Below are positions 1 to 6,716 of a stretch of 12,938 nt of DNA, one piece after another; the stretch's first letter is position 1, and every line of letters begins with the position of its first letter. The notes under the pieces are model-generated. The model saw only the letters and a program-made list of their open reading frames with translations, made no database searches and was not told the origin of the DNA. Source of the DNA: Mariniphaga sp. (lineage in GTDB: Bacteria > Bacteroidota > Bacteroidia > Bacteroidales > Prolixibacteraceae). The stretch is from the NCBI GenBank assembly GCA_025363795.1, contig JANYLE010000035.1, positions 1 through 12,938 of the forward strand, given 5' to 3'. The translations under genes and the position numbers were made by a program.

Positions 1-807
1 GAACGGACAAGAGTCGCTGCATAACTTACATTGTATGCAGGCAGCCGGGGTAATCGAAAGGTGCCATTTCGAAAACCTTGACATCCATCCCAGCAATACG
101 CCATAAGGGCATAAAAACCGGCAATAAGGACGTGCAACGAACATCCCCATTAATATAAATGCAATACCCAGTATGACCATATGAAATTCAGCATCCATTC
201 TGAAGATCCCGACAAACGGGTCGTAACGACAAATAATAAAGTCAGTACCCGTTGCCGCAAACAGAACAGCCAATGTCAGGTAGATATAAGGAATAAGCCC
301 CAATGTTTTACGAAGCCATTCAGGTAGTGATAACGGTTTAATAATCAATAAGTCTTGCATGGCTCCCAATGGGCACGCCCCGGCACAAAAGGTTCTGCCA
401 AAATAGAGTGTGAAGATGAGAGGTATCAGAAAGAATAGCAAAGTGGTGATTGATATGGCATAACCCGGATCAAAAAGGGTGAGCGCCACATTTTGAATTG
501 ATCCGATCGAGCAGATGCAGCCATCCCTGTAAAATCCGAAATAGAGCAGCGTGAAAACAGAAAGCCAGAGCAAACCTCTTCGGGAGCGTTTCGTTATTGC
601 CAACCAACTTGCCAGTGAGAGAACAATCAATAAAACAACAACATCGGTGTACTCCAGCGCCAGCGCACGCGGTTCGGGTGTTATAGGCGAAGGTTGCGTA
701 TATCCCGACCCAAATTCCGGTTTAGGAAATCGTTGTTGCTGCGCAACTCCTACAAAACTGAAAAGCAGAAAAGCGAAAATCAGCGATATTTTAGTCCAAT
801 TCTTCAT
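1..807 (-). CDS. NosR/NapH-like polytopic membrane 4Fe-4S protein (C-terminus outside window)
   Basis: The first 269 residues are present; the frame is still open at base 1. A Sec-type leader (residues 1-23, ending VGVA before QQQ) is followed by about five membrane segments near 54-72, 78-93, 119-137, 170-188 and 208-226. Two CxxxCP motifs, C141/C145 after FGRTF and C229/C233 after RPY, are the hallmark of the NosR/NapH/CcoG membrane ferredoxin group. A CxxCxxCxxxCP [4Fe-4S] motif (C257, C260, C263, C267) sits at the window edge. The basic stretch TKRSRR after the first segment suggests that side is cytoplasmic, which puts both CxxxCP motifs and the FeS cluster in the cytoplasm and C97/C99 (a CxC) and C193 outside. 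The family passes electrons between cytoplasm and periplasm. It is last in the visible gene string, 156 bases after a Tat ferredoxin, its likely partner. The ATG at 805-807 fits the leader peptide. Confidence 0.85.
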   Translation of the reverse strand, partial: MKNWTKISLIFAFLLFSFVGVAQQQRFPKPEFGSGYTQPSPITPEPRALALEYTDVVVLLIVLSLASWLAITKRSRRGLLWLSVFTLLYFGFYRDGCICSIGSIQNVALTLFDPGYAISITTLLFFLIPLIFTLYFGRTFCAGACPLGAMQDLLIIKPLSLPEWLRKTLGLIPYIYLTLAVLFAATGTDFIICRYDPFVGIFRMDAEFHMVILGIAFILMGMFVARPYCRFLCPYGVLLGWMSRFSKWHLSITPAACIQCKLCSDSCPF

Positions 808-963
808 GAAATGCTTTCTATAATAAGATATTAATCGTTTTACATTTGTAATTGAACTTCCTTTGCCTTAGATTATCAATCAAAATATAAAGCGGTTACA
901 TTAATTGCGTTTTGTCATTTTTTTGTTCTCTCCACTTTTTAAGGAGCGATTAAAACACATGAA
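808..963 (-). other. 156-base spacer before the NosR-like gene, no clear signal
   Basis: This is the largest gap within the FeS half. I find no terminator-like hairpin and no coding frame. On the minus strand a TATATTTTG stretch (near 884-892) is close to a Bacteroidota -7 box but one base out in spacing, with no matching TTTG box upstream. An internal promoter is possible but not supported. Confidence 0.3.
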
Positions 964-1539
964 TCAACCTTTTGGATCCTTGGTAAAAGTTCCCTTTACG
1001 TTATAGGGCTTACTTGCTTTTACCCTTGAGATAGCTTCCGAAGGACATAACCTGGCGATCGAGCATTCATTACAATTCAAACAAATTCGGTGAATGATCT
1101 GTAAATGCAGGGAACCATTTCCAAATGAGGTGCACCCTTTCACACATTTTGCACAGCCGATGCACAGATCTTCATTGATAACATATTCGAAATAAGGCTC
1201 TTCGATAAACTTACGTTGAATGGCTGCGGTCGGACAAAGCTGATTTTCAGCAGCCGTTGAGAGTTTATTCGCATCGGGTTTCAGATAACCACCACAGAGA
1301 TCGCAATAACCGCAGAGGTCGTAAGCATGAAGGCATTTCACTGCCGAAGGGGTCATCACACACGAAGTAGCACAACGTCCGCATTGCGTACATTTGAATG
1401 GATCGATCTGCCAGACATATTTTTCAGCTGTCAAATGCTTGGCAGCCAATCCACCAACAGAACCCAGTGCAATCAACAATGAGAGGCGGGTACCGTTCCG
1501 GATGAAATCCCGCCGACTGTTTTTAGGTTTATTTTCCAT
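964..1539 (-). CDS. Tat-targeted periplasmic ferredoxin, four predicted [4Fe-4S] sites (NapG/MauM-like)
   Basis: 191 residues. The N-terminus carries a twin-arginine signal, SRRDFI at 8-13, then a hydrophobic stretch (19-32), so the folded protein is expected in the periplasm, possibly membrane-tethered. Cysteines form four groups: C50/C53/C56/C60; C76/C79/C82 with C102-Pro; C126/C129/C132/C136; and C153/C156/C159 with C165-Pro. This is the layout of NapG/MauM-type polyferredoxins, which take electrons from a NapH/NosR-type membrane protein; such a gene follows directly. C69 is an extra cysteine. I chose the ATG at 1537-1539 because the Tat motif starts eight residues in and an AAGGAG site stands 7 bases upstream; the frame is open further up to 1662 but that part gives a basic leader with no family features. 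The gene overlaps the preceding 66-residue gene by 11 bp, which suggests coupled translation. Confidence 0.88.
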   Translation of the reverse strand: MENKPKNSRRDFIRNGTRLSLLIALGSVGGLAAKHLTAEKYVWQIDPFKCTQCGRCATSCVMTPSAVKCLHAYDLCGYCDLCGGYLKPDANKLSTAAENQLCPTAAIQRKFIEEPYFEYVINEDLCIGCAKCVKGCTSFGNGSLHLQIIHRICLNCNECSIARLCPSEAISRVKASKPYNVKGTFTKDPKG

Positions 1540-1729
1540 TTTTCCTCTCCTTATCAGCCTGTGGAAGTGTACATTGATTAAGTTTACCACAGTTCTTACA
1601 TTGTGGCGCAACCGAACAATTTTCAGGAGTTTCAATCTTTTGATTATAGGCAAGGAAGGCACTCAATAATCCGATTCCGGATAATATTGCCCATCTCCCA
1701 CCTTGTCTGAAAAATTCTTTTCTGTCCAT
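1529..1729 (-). CDS. Small Tat-like protein with four cysteines, unknown function
   Basis: 66 residues. The N-terminus (RKEFFRQGGRW at 3-13, then a hydrophobic segment to about 28) resembles that of the neighbouring ferredoxin (RRDFIRNGTR, then hydrophobic): a Tat-like leader with RK in place of RR. The short remainder holds four cysteines, C38, C44, C47 and C53, spaced CX5CX2CX5C, followed by a charged tail (KERKNGK). Four cysteines in 16 residues suggest binding of a metal or an FeS cluster; the spacing does not fit rubredoxin, HiPIP or the standard ferredoxin motif. It starts 6 bases after the NHL-propeller gene and ends inside the start of the ferredoxin gene (11-bp overlap). A GAGG-type site lies just before its ATG. 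The tight packing between coding genes and the leader make a real gene likely. I do not recognise the family. Confidence 0.75.
   Translation of the reverse strand: MDRKEFFRQGGRWAILSGIGLLSAFLAYNQKIETPENCSVAPQCKNCGKLNQCTLPQADKERKNGK
1544..1552 (-). promoter_or_regulatory. Strong Shine-Dalgarno site for the Tat ferredoxin
   Basis: On the minus strand the sequence AAGGAGAGG stands just before the ATG at 1537-1539, with 7 bases between AAGGAG and the start codon. It lies inside the 3' end of the 66-residue gene. It is the clearest ribosome-binding site in the window; most other starts here have only A-rich leaders, as is usual in Bacteroidota. It decides the start codon of the ferredoxin gene. 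Confidence 0.75.
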
Positions 1730-1735
1730 CAGCCT

Positions 1736-2698
1736 CTATTTTTTTACAAATAACCGGAGCATCTTTTTATCGATATCAAGCGCATAGATATTGCCGTGAT
1801 CATCAACTGCCAAATCGGGTGCATGACCATCGGTTACAAATTTTGAAGGAGCCGCTACCACACCCGAAAACTCACCAGAAGGTTTGTAGGTTTTAATCCT
1901 GACCATCCCCTTTTCGCTCGTTACGAAACTGCCATCGGGTAAAAAAGCAAAATGAGCCGGATTACAGCAGCCGCTAAAGCCCTCTATTTTAATTGATGAG
2001 GCTTGCCACCAGGTTCGAAGCTTCCCATCAACAGTATAATTTTCAAGCGAATGTTTCCCGGGATTTACGATCCACAATTCACCTTCGGCGTTAAAGGCCA
2101 AATCAAAGTAGGGACTTGGTATGATAAATCCGTGAATCTGATCGTTACCCGATTTTCCTTCAATTTCACCCAGCGATTTTTCTTCAAGATTAAACTTGCG
2201 GATAATCCGCTTTCCGGCATCAGCCACAAATACGATTCCTGCCTGTTCAGTAATTGAAGTGATAACCGTGCTGTCGGAAAATGAATTCCAATCCGAGATT
2301 TTTATACCTTCGCGATTCAGCACTTCAAGCGATTTTCGGAACCCGACAAATATGTTTCCTGCAGAGACATAAACACAGGATGGCTTTTGGTCGAAACTGA
2401 CCTCCTTTAAAAGTTTTCCGTTTGACTGTATAATCTGCATTTTCTGATCACCTACTACGAAAAGCTCGTTATCCCGCCAGCAGACACCTGAAGGTTCTGA
2501 AAAGTTGATGGAGTAATCGCGGTTCTCTCTAAACATAATCAACGCGGTGTCAATGCGCGAGAATGAATCAACATTGAACTCGTATGGATTGGCGGGCTGC
2601 ATATCGGGTTTAGACGAATTGTAGTCAAGCGCAATCACTGCAACAATTACGACTGCCAGAAGAATTAGAAAAATAACGATCCCTTTGTTCTTCATCAT
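1736..2698 (-). CDS. Membrane-anchored NHL-type beta-propeller protein
   Basis: 320 residues. An uncleaved N-terminal membrane anchor (about 6-24) places the rest in the periplasm. The body shows the repeat pattern of NHL/SMP-30-like six-bladed propellers: SEPSGVCW (68-74), GIVFVADAGKRIIRKF (154-169), YFDLAFNAEGELWIVNPG (197-214), NPAHFAFLPDGSFVTSEKG (246-264) and APDLAVDDHGNIYALD (293-308). No catalytic residues can be named; such propellers often act as binding platforms. A vicinal cysteine pair, C244-C245 in GCCNPAH, sits at a blade edge and may be redox active or bind a metal (inference). The gene begins 7 bases after the preceding propeller gene and ends 6 bases before the small four-cysteine gene. 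Two ATGs in a row (2696-2698 and 2693-2695) could serve as start. Confidence 0.82.
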   Translation of the reverse strand: MMKNKGIVIFLILLAVVIVAVIALDYNSSKPDMQPANPYEFNVDSFSRIDTALIMFRENRDYSINFSEPSGVCWRDNELFVVGDQKMQIIQSNGKLLKEVSFDQKPSCVYVSAGNIFVGFRKSLEVLNREGIKISDWNSFSDSTVITSITEQAGIVFVADAGKRIIRKFNLEEKSLGEIEGKSGNDQIHGFIIPSPYFDLAFNAEGELWIVNPGKHSLENYTVDGKLRTWWQASSIKIEGFSGCCNPAHFAFLPDGSFVTSEKGMVRIKTYKPSGEFSGVVAAPSKFVTDGHAPDLAVDDHGNIYALDIDKKMLRLFVKK

Positions 2699-2705
2699 GC
2701 TGAAA

Positions 2706-4133
2706 TTAAAGGTTCATATTTACGCAAACCATTGTTTTTGAGTCTCTTAATAAGAGAAATCCATTGGCAATTGCCAAAGGCGCCCATGCGTCCGCACCAT
2801 TCTTAATCACCTTAACCTGATCGAGTTGGATATATTTTGAAGTGCTTGGTTTGATGATGGTCAAAGTCCCTTCATCGTCAAGAATAAAGAATTTGTTGTC
2901 GGCAATAAAGAAAGGGCCTAATCCAAAACGGGCTGTTTGTCCGCTCGACCAAATCATTTTTTTGGTATCTGACGGATCGACGCATACGAACTGATTCCGC
3001 AGCGATCCCGCATCTTTTGGCAAAATTCCAAAAAGATGTCCATCCCAGAAAACCGGCGTTTGTTGTTCACAAGCCAATCCGAATCGCGGAAGGTATTCCT
3101 GTAAAACATCAATTGTAAAATTGCCGCCACTTTCCTTAAGTTGTAACATCATAGCTCCGGCACCATAGCCTGCGGTCATAAAGATTTTCCCATCGGGCAT
3201 GCAAACAGGTGAAGGTGCAACCACTGAATGATTCCATGCAGGAGTTTTCCAAAGCACTTTACCAACTTCGGCGCCATCGGCAGCAACGCCGACTAATCCA
3301 CCTATCGCACTGTAAACATACATTTTACGACCTCCAAAGGTAAACGGCATTACTGATGAATGTGACATTTTCCATCCATCAGGATTAGGTGTCTCCCACA
3401 ATTTCTGACCGGTTTCGCAACTTACACCTATCATGAGCGCTTTTCCGCCCGTAGCGATGATCGCTACATCGTTGTCAATCATGGGACATTGCCCCGTGTA
3501 CCAGAACGGGATTTCGGTGGCATATTCTTTGACGACATCAATGCCCCAGCGGAAATTTCCAGTGAGACGATCAAGACACATCACCTGACAGCGAGGTCCC
3601 ATCGACAATATATATTTTTCAGTAATCGCCGGGATTGTCCGCGACATTCCGTGGTTTCGTTTAATGCTCACATTATAGCCTCTTTTCCACAACTCCTTAC
3701 CGTCGGTCAACGAGAAGCATCTTAATAAATCGGCTTTTTCTTTCTCGTTGTAATCGAGCAGGTAAACCAAACCTTTGTAAATTGTGGCGCCTGAATGTCC
3801 TTCACCCAGTTCGATCGACCAGCGGATATCAGCACCTTTTGGACCAAATTTATCCTTTAATTTTACAGGTGACTTAGAGATATTGTCGTAATCATTTCCC
3901 CTGAACCTGGTCCAGGTTTCAGTCATTTCCTTGTAACCAGTAGAATAATTCTCGAATATTTTGCCAATTTCGACATTCTCAGCGATCGAATCGGCTGCAG
4001 CCCGTTTATCCAATCCCGGGAGACTTTCGGTGAATTTTGCCGTCGGATCTTTCATCAGCCACCAGACAAGAACAAGAAAGGCGGCTAACGGGAGCAGGTA
4101 TAATAAAATATTCAGCGATTTTTTTGAAATCAT
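2706..4133 (-). CDS. Membrane-anchored PQQ-type beta-propeller protein
   Basis: 475 residues. One N-terminal membrane helix (about 8-26) with a short basic N-terminus, then a long polar linker to about residue 72, then a propeller of the PQQ_2/BamB-like fold. Blade signatures are DGKELWKRGY (144-153), TGNFRWGID (191-199), TGQKLWETPN (241-250) and GKVLWKTPAW (291-300), the W-docking type repeat. It is a distant relative of the three secreted propellers upstream and shares the opening W-x-x-FRG (74-79), but it is longer and membrane-bound. Residues known to hold the PQQ cofactor in true quinoprotein dehydrogenases are not evident, so the fold name should not be read as proof of PQQ binding. One base separates its ATG from the stop of the preceding gene. 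It probably serves as the inner-membrane member of the propeller set (inference). Confidence 0.85.
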   Translation of the reverse strand: MISKKSLNILLYLLPLAAFLVLVWWLMKDPTAKFTESLPGLDKRAAADSIAENVEIGKIFENYSTGYKEMTETWTRFRGNDYDNISKSPVKLKDKFGPKGADIRWSIELGEGHSGATIYKGLVYLLDYNEKEKADLLRCFSLTDGKELWKRGYNVSIKRNHGMSRTIPAITEKYILSMGPRCQVMCLDRLTGNFRWGIDVVKEYATEIPFWYTGQCPMIDNDVAIIATGGKALMIGVSCETGQKLWETPNPDGWKMSHSSVMPFTFGGRKMYVYSAIGGLVGVAADGAEVGKVLWKTPAWNHSVVAPSPVCMPDGKIFMTAGYGAGAMMLQLKESGGNFTIDVLQEYLPRFGLACEQQTPVFWDGHLFGILPKDAGSLRNQFVCVDPSDTKKMIWSSGQTARFGLGPFFIADNKFFILDDEGTLTIIKPSTSKYIQLDQVKVIKNGADAWAPLAIANGFLLLRDSKTMVCVNMNL

Positions 4134-4134
4134 T

Positions 4135-5376
4135 TTAAGCTTTAATATTATAAATCAGCAAGATATTGCCGTGACGCAAATACAATAAGCCATTATAGAT
4201 AGCCGGATGTGCCCAGTAAGGTCCCTCACCCGCTTCTACTTTAAAGGTACTGATTATTTTAAAATCAGCTACATCCGGTTGAACTAACGCCACATTGCCA
4301 CTCTTTTCTTCGTAACAATAAAGCAAACCGTCAGCAGCAATTATAGAACCTTTGGTAAACCAATCTTTTACCCAATTGGTTTTTCCTGTATTCCAATCCA
4401 GCGAAACCCATTGTCCTTTGGCATTACTTTGCCAGTTGGTTCCGTAAATATTACCATCAACGAGGACAACACCTCCATGATGCGTATCCATCGTATCGTT
4501 TTTCCATTTCAGGCTAACCGAATGACCATCCTCCGAAAGGGAAAACATCGTTGCCGGATGATCATATCCGCTTGTCACAAAAATTTCGCCATTGTGATAA
4601 ACGGGCGTATTCGTATTCGCTCCGTTTCCTGACTCACCCTTATGAAATTGCAAAAGATTAAAATTCCAGAGAATTTCACCATTCAGGGCATTAATTCCGA
4701 TCAGGTCTTTAGCCGTTTGGGCAAGAATAATCTTTAAATCATTCCGTTCAATCAACGAAGGGGAAGCGTAGGCCCTTGATCCTCCAAGACTTTTAGCAAT
4801 CCAAAGCAATTTACCGGTTATCTTGTCATAAGCCACAACCGACGCCTTTTCTCCGCCGGTCACATAGATAGCAGCCTGGTCAGTTAAAAGAACAGATTCG
4901 GCCACTCCCCAGCGATGATATTCACCACTAAATTGGTTATGTGCATCTTGCGACCATAAAATCTCACCATTCTTTGCATCCAGACAGCAAACAGTGCCCA
5001 TTCCACCGATCAAATAAACCTTATCATTTTGGAGAGTTGGCGTGCAACGCGTGTCGGGAAAAGAATTTGCCCATGCATGTCCATATACTTTTTCCCAGAT
5101 CAGCTTTCCCTTCAGATCATATGCAGAAATCATATCCATGGTATCTTTCTTAATACCAGTAATATAAATAATATCCTTATAAACAACAGGTTCTGAATAA
5201 CCTTTCCCTATTCCGGGAATCTCAAGAACCAATTTAGGTCCTGCATCAGGCCATTTTTTGAGCAGACCATTTTCAGGAAATACCCCGTCGCGCAATGGTC
5301 CGCGCCACTGAGAAGTTTCCTGTCCAAAAACAGAAGAAAGCAGAAATAACGATATACAGAAAAGTAGAATCCTCAT
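4135..5376 (-). CDS. Secreted PQQ-type beta-propeller protein, tandem copy C
   Basis: 413 residues. A Sec signal peptide (1-18, cut before QETSQW) sends it to the periplasm or beyond; there is no lipobox cysteine. The mature start QWRGPLRDGVFPENGLLKKW is the family opening motif. PQQ_2/BamB-type blades appear as KGKLIWEKVY (89-98), NGEILWSQD (136-144), TGKLLWIAK (187-195), NGEILWNFN (232-240) and TGKTNWVKD (330-338). The C-terminal GPYWAHPAIYNGLLYLRHG (385-403) recurs in its neighbours. It has exactly the length of the gene upstream, 8 bases away, and in residues 100-160 about 30 of 61 positions match, so the two are tandem duplicates. C130-C131 is a vicinal pair just before a blade Trp; the neighbours keep only one of the two. 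Substrate or partner unknown. Confidence 0.88.
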   Translation of the reverse strand: MRILLFCISLFLLSSVFGQETSQWRGPLRDGVFPENGLLKKWPDAGPKLVLEIPGIGKGYSEPVVYKDIIYITGIKKDTMDMISAYDLKGKLIWEKVYGHAWANSFPDTRCTPTLQNDKVYLIGGMGTVCCLDAKNGEILWSQDAHNQFSGEYHRWGVAESVLLTDQAAIYVTGGEKASVVAYDKITGKLLWIAKSLGGSRAYASPSLIERNDLKIILAQTAKDLIGINALNGEILWNFNLLQFHKGESGNGANTNTPVYHNGEIFVTSGYDHPATMFSLSEDGHSVSLKWKNDTMDTHHGGVVLVDGNIYGTNWQSNAKGQWVSLDWNTGKTNWVKDWFTKGSIIAADGLLYCYEEKSGNVALVQPDVADFKIISTFKVEAGEGPYWAHPAIYNGLLYLRHGNILLIYNIKA

Positions 5377-5384
5377 ATATAAGA

Positions 5385-6626
5385 TTATGCCTTGATATTA
5401 TAAACCATTAAAACTTCGCCATGACGCAAATAGAGCTTACCATCCTTGATAAAAGGGTGCGCCCAATGTGGTCCTGTTCCGTTAGTAACTTTGAATGTGC
5501 TGATTACATCCCATTTTACGGGATTCGGTTTAATCAGACCGACAGTACCCGTTTTTTCCTCATAAACATAGAACAGGTCATCAGCTCCAACGAGTGCACC
5601 TTTATTAATCCAGTCAGTTTCGTATTGTACCTCACCCGTATCCCATTTCAAACAGACCCATTTTCCTTTACCATTGCTGATCCAGTTAGATCCATAAATG
5701 TAATCTCCCGCAACTAAAACTCCATGATGATGATTATCAAGTACATTATTCGTCCATTTTTCGGAAACGGAAGTTCCGGAAGGATCCATTTTCAACATCA
5801 CTGCTGGGTAGTCGTAACCCATTGAAAGAAAGATCTCATCATTTTTGAAAACCGGTGTATTCGTCCAGATCAGACCTGGCTGATCTTTCCATAATTCGTT
5901 CTTATAGTATTTGTAATTCCAGGCAACTTTGCCGCTTTCGGGATTCAGCGCAATCAGGTTGGTTGCCGTTACCGCCAATATAAATCTGAAATTTTTGTAT
6001 TCATATATCGTCGGTGATGCGTAGGCACGTTGTCCACCAACGCTTTCGCTCTTCCATATCAATTTACCGGTCATTTTATCAAAAGCAACGACCGAGGTCT
6101 CCTTACCTCCAGGTGTGCAAATCACTTTATCGTCAACAATTAATGGAGTCTCTGAAACGCCCCACATGTGCCATTCGGCTTTAAAATCCTTATCGACATC
6201 AACAGCCCACCGCTCTTTACCGGTATTGGCATCGATGCAAACCAACCGACCCATTCCGCCAACAACATATACACGATCTCCTTCAATTGTGGGAGTTGAC
6301 CGGGTTTCAGGAAACGACTGATACCAGGAATGTCCGTAAGGAACCTGCCACTTTATTTTCCCCTGAAAATCAACAGCTGTCAGATAATCAAGCGTATCGA
6401 TCATTCCTGTCACATAAATGGTTTGATTGGCAACAACCGGTGAGGAATAACCCTTTCCCAATTTCTCAACTTTCAATACCATTTCCGGGCCGTTTGCAGG
6501 CCATGTTTTCATTAATCCAGACTCCTTAAAATAGCCGTCACGCTTCTCGCCTCTCCACTGAACAACCTGACCAAAAGACGAGATTGCGAACGATAAAATC
6601 AGCAACACAAAAAAATATTTTCTCAT
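5385..6626 (-). CDS. Secreted PQQ-type beta-propeller protein, tandem copy B
   Basis: 413 residues. Signal peptide 1-19 (cut before QVVQW), then the family opening QWRGEKRDGYFKESGLMKTW. Blades: GKIKWQVPY (89-97), TGKERWAVD (135-143), TGKLIWKSE (186-194), SGKVAWNYK (231-239). The sequence HHHG at 299-302 matches HHGG in copy C, and GPHWAHP...LYLRHG closes the protein as in both neighbours. The shared His-rich site, the WGV.E site near 155-159 and the TR.TPT site near 108-113 are the best candidates for a functional face. It starts close downstream of a terminator-like hairpin (6649-6686) with too little room for its own promoter, so expression probably depends on read-through or RNA processing. 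No cofactor-binding residues can be claimed. Confidence 0.88.
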   Translation of the reverse strand: MRKYFFVLLILSFAISSFGQVVQWRGEKRDGYFKESGLMKTWPANGPEMVLKVEKLGKGYSSPVVANQTIYVTGMIDTLDYLTAVDFQGKIKWQVPYGHSWYQSFPETRSTPTIEGDRVYVVGGMGRLVCIDANTGKERWAVDVDKDFKAEWHMWGVSETPLIVDDKVICTPGGKETSVVAFDKMTGKLIWKSESVGGQRAYASPTIYEYKNFRFILAVTATNLIALNPESGKVAWNYKYYKNELWKDQPGLIWTNTPVFKNDEIFLSMGYDYPAVMLKMDPSGTSVSEKWTNNVLDNHHHGVLVAGDYIYGSNWISNGKGKWVCLKWDTGEVQYETDWINKGALVGADDLFYVYEEKTGTVGLIKPNPVKWDVISTFKVTNGTGPHWAHPFIKDGKLYLRHGEVLMVYNIKA

Positions 6627-6648
6627 AACGAACTGTCTAATAATATTT

Positions 6649-6686
6649 AAAAACGAGAGAAAATAGCTTTTCGCTATTTCTCCCGT
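6649..6686 (-). terminator. Intrinsic terminator or attenuator hairpin between propeller copies A and B
   Basis: Read on the minus strand, a stem of about 14 bp (ACGGGAGAAATAGC pairing with GCTATTTTCTCTCGT, one bulged base and one G-T pair) closes a GAAAA loop and runs straight into TTTTT. It starts about 30 bases after the stop of copy A (6717) and ends some 20 bases before the start of copy B (6626). The shape is that of a Rho-independent terminator. Since B to the end of the string has no visible promoter of its own, it may act as a partial terminator that lowers downstream expression, or as a 3' stabiliser of the copy A message (inference). Confidence 0.8.
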
Positions 6687-6716
6687 TCCTGAAAATTCTT
6701 ATTGAATACCTATTGA

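Noticed and set aside
551..823. Plus-strand open frame of 90 codons
   Set aside because: It lies antisense to the NosR-like gene, whose motifs are clear, and has no recognisable domain.
1540..1662. Upstream extension of the ferredoxin gene to an ATG at 1662
   Set aside because: The added 41 residues are basic, lie wholly inside the 66-residue gene, and would push the Tat motif far from the N-terminus; a strong ribosome-binding site stands before the ATG at 1539.
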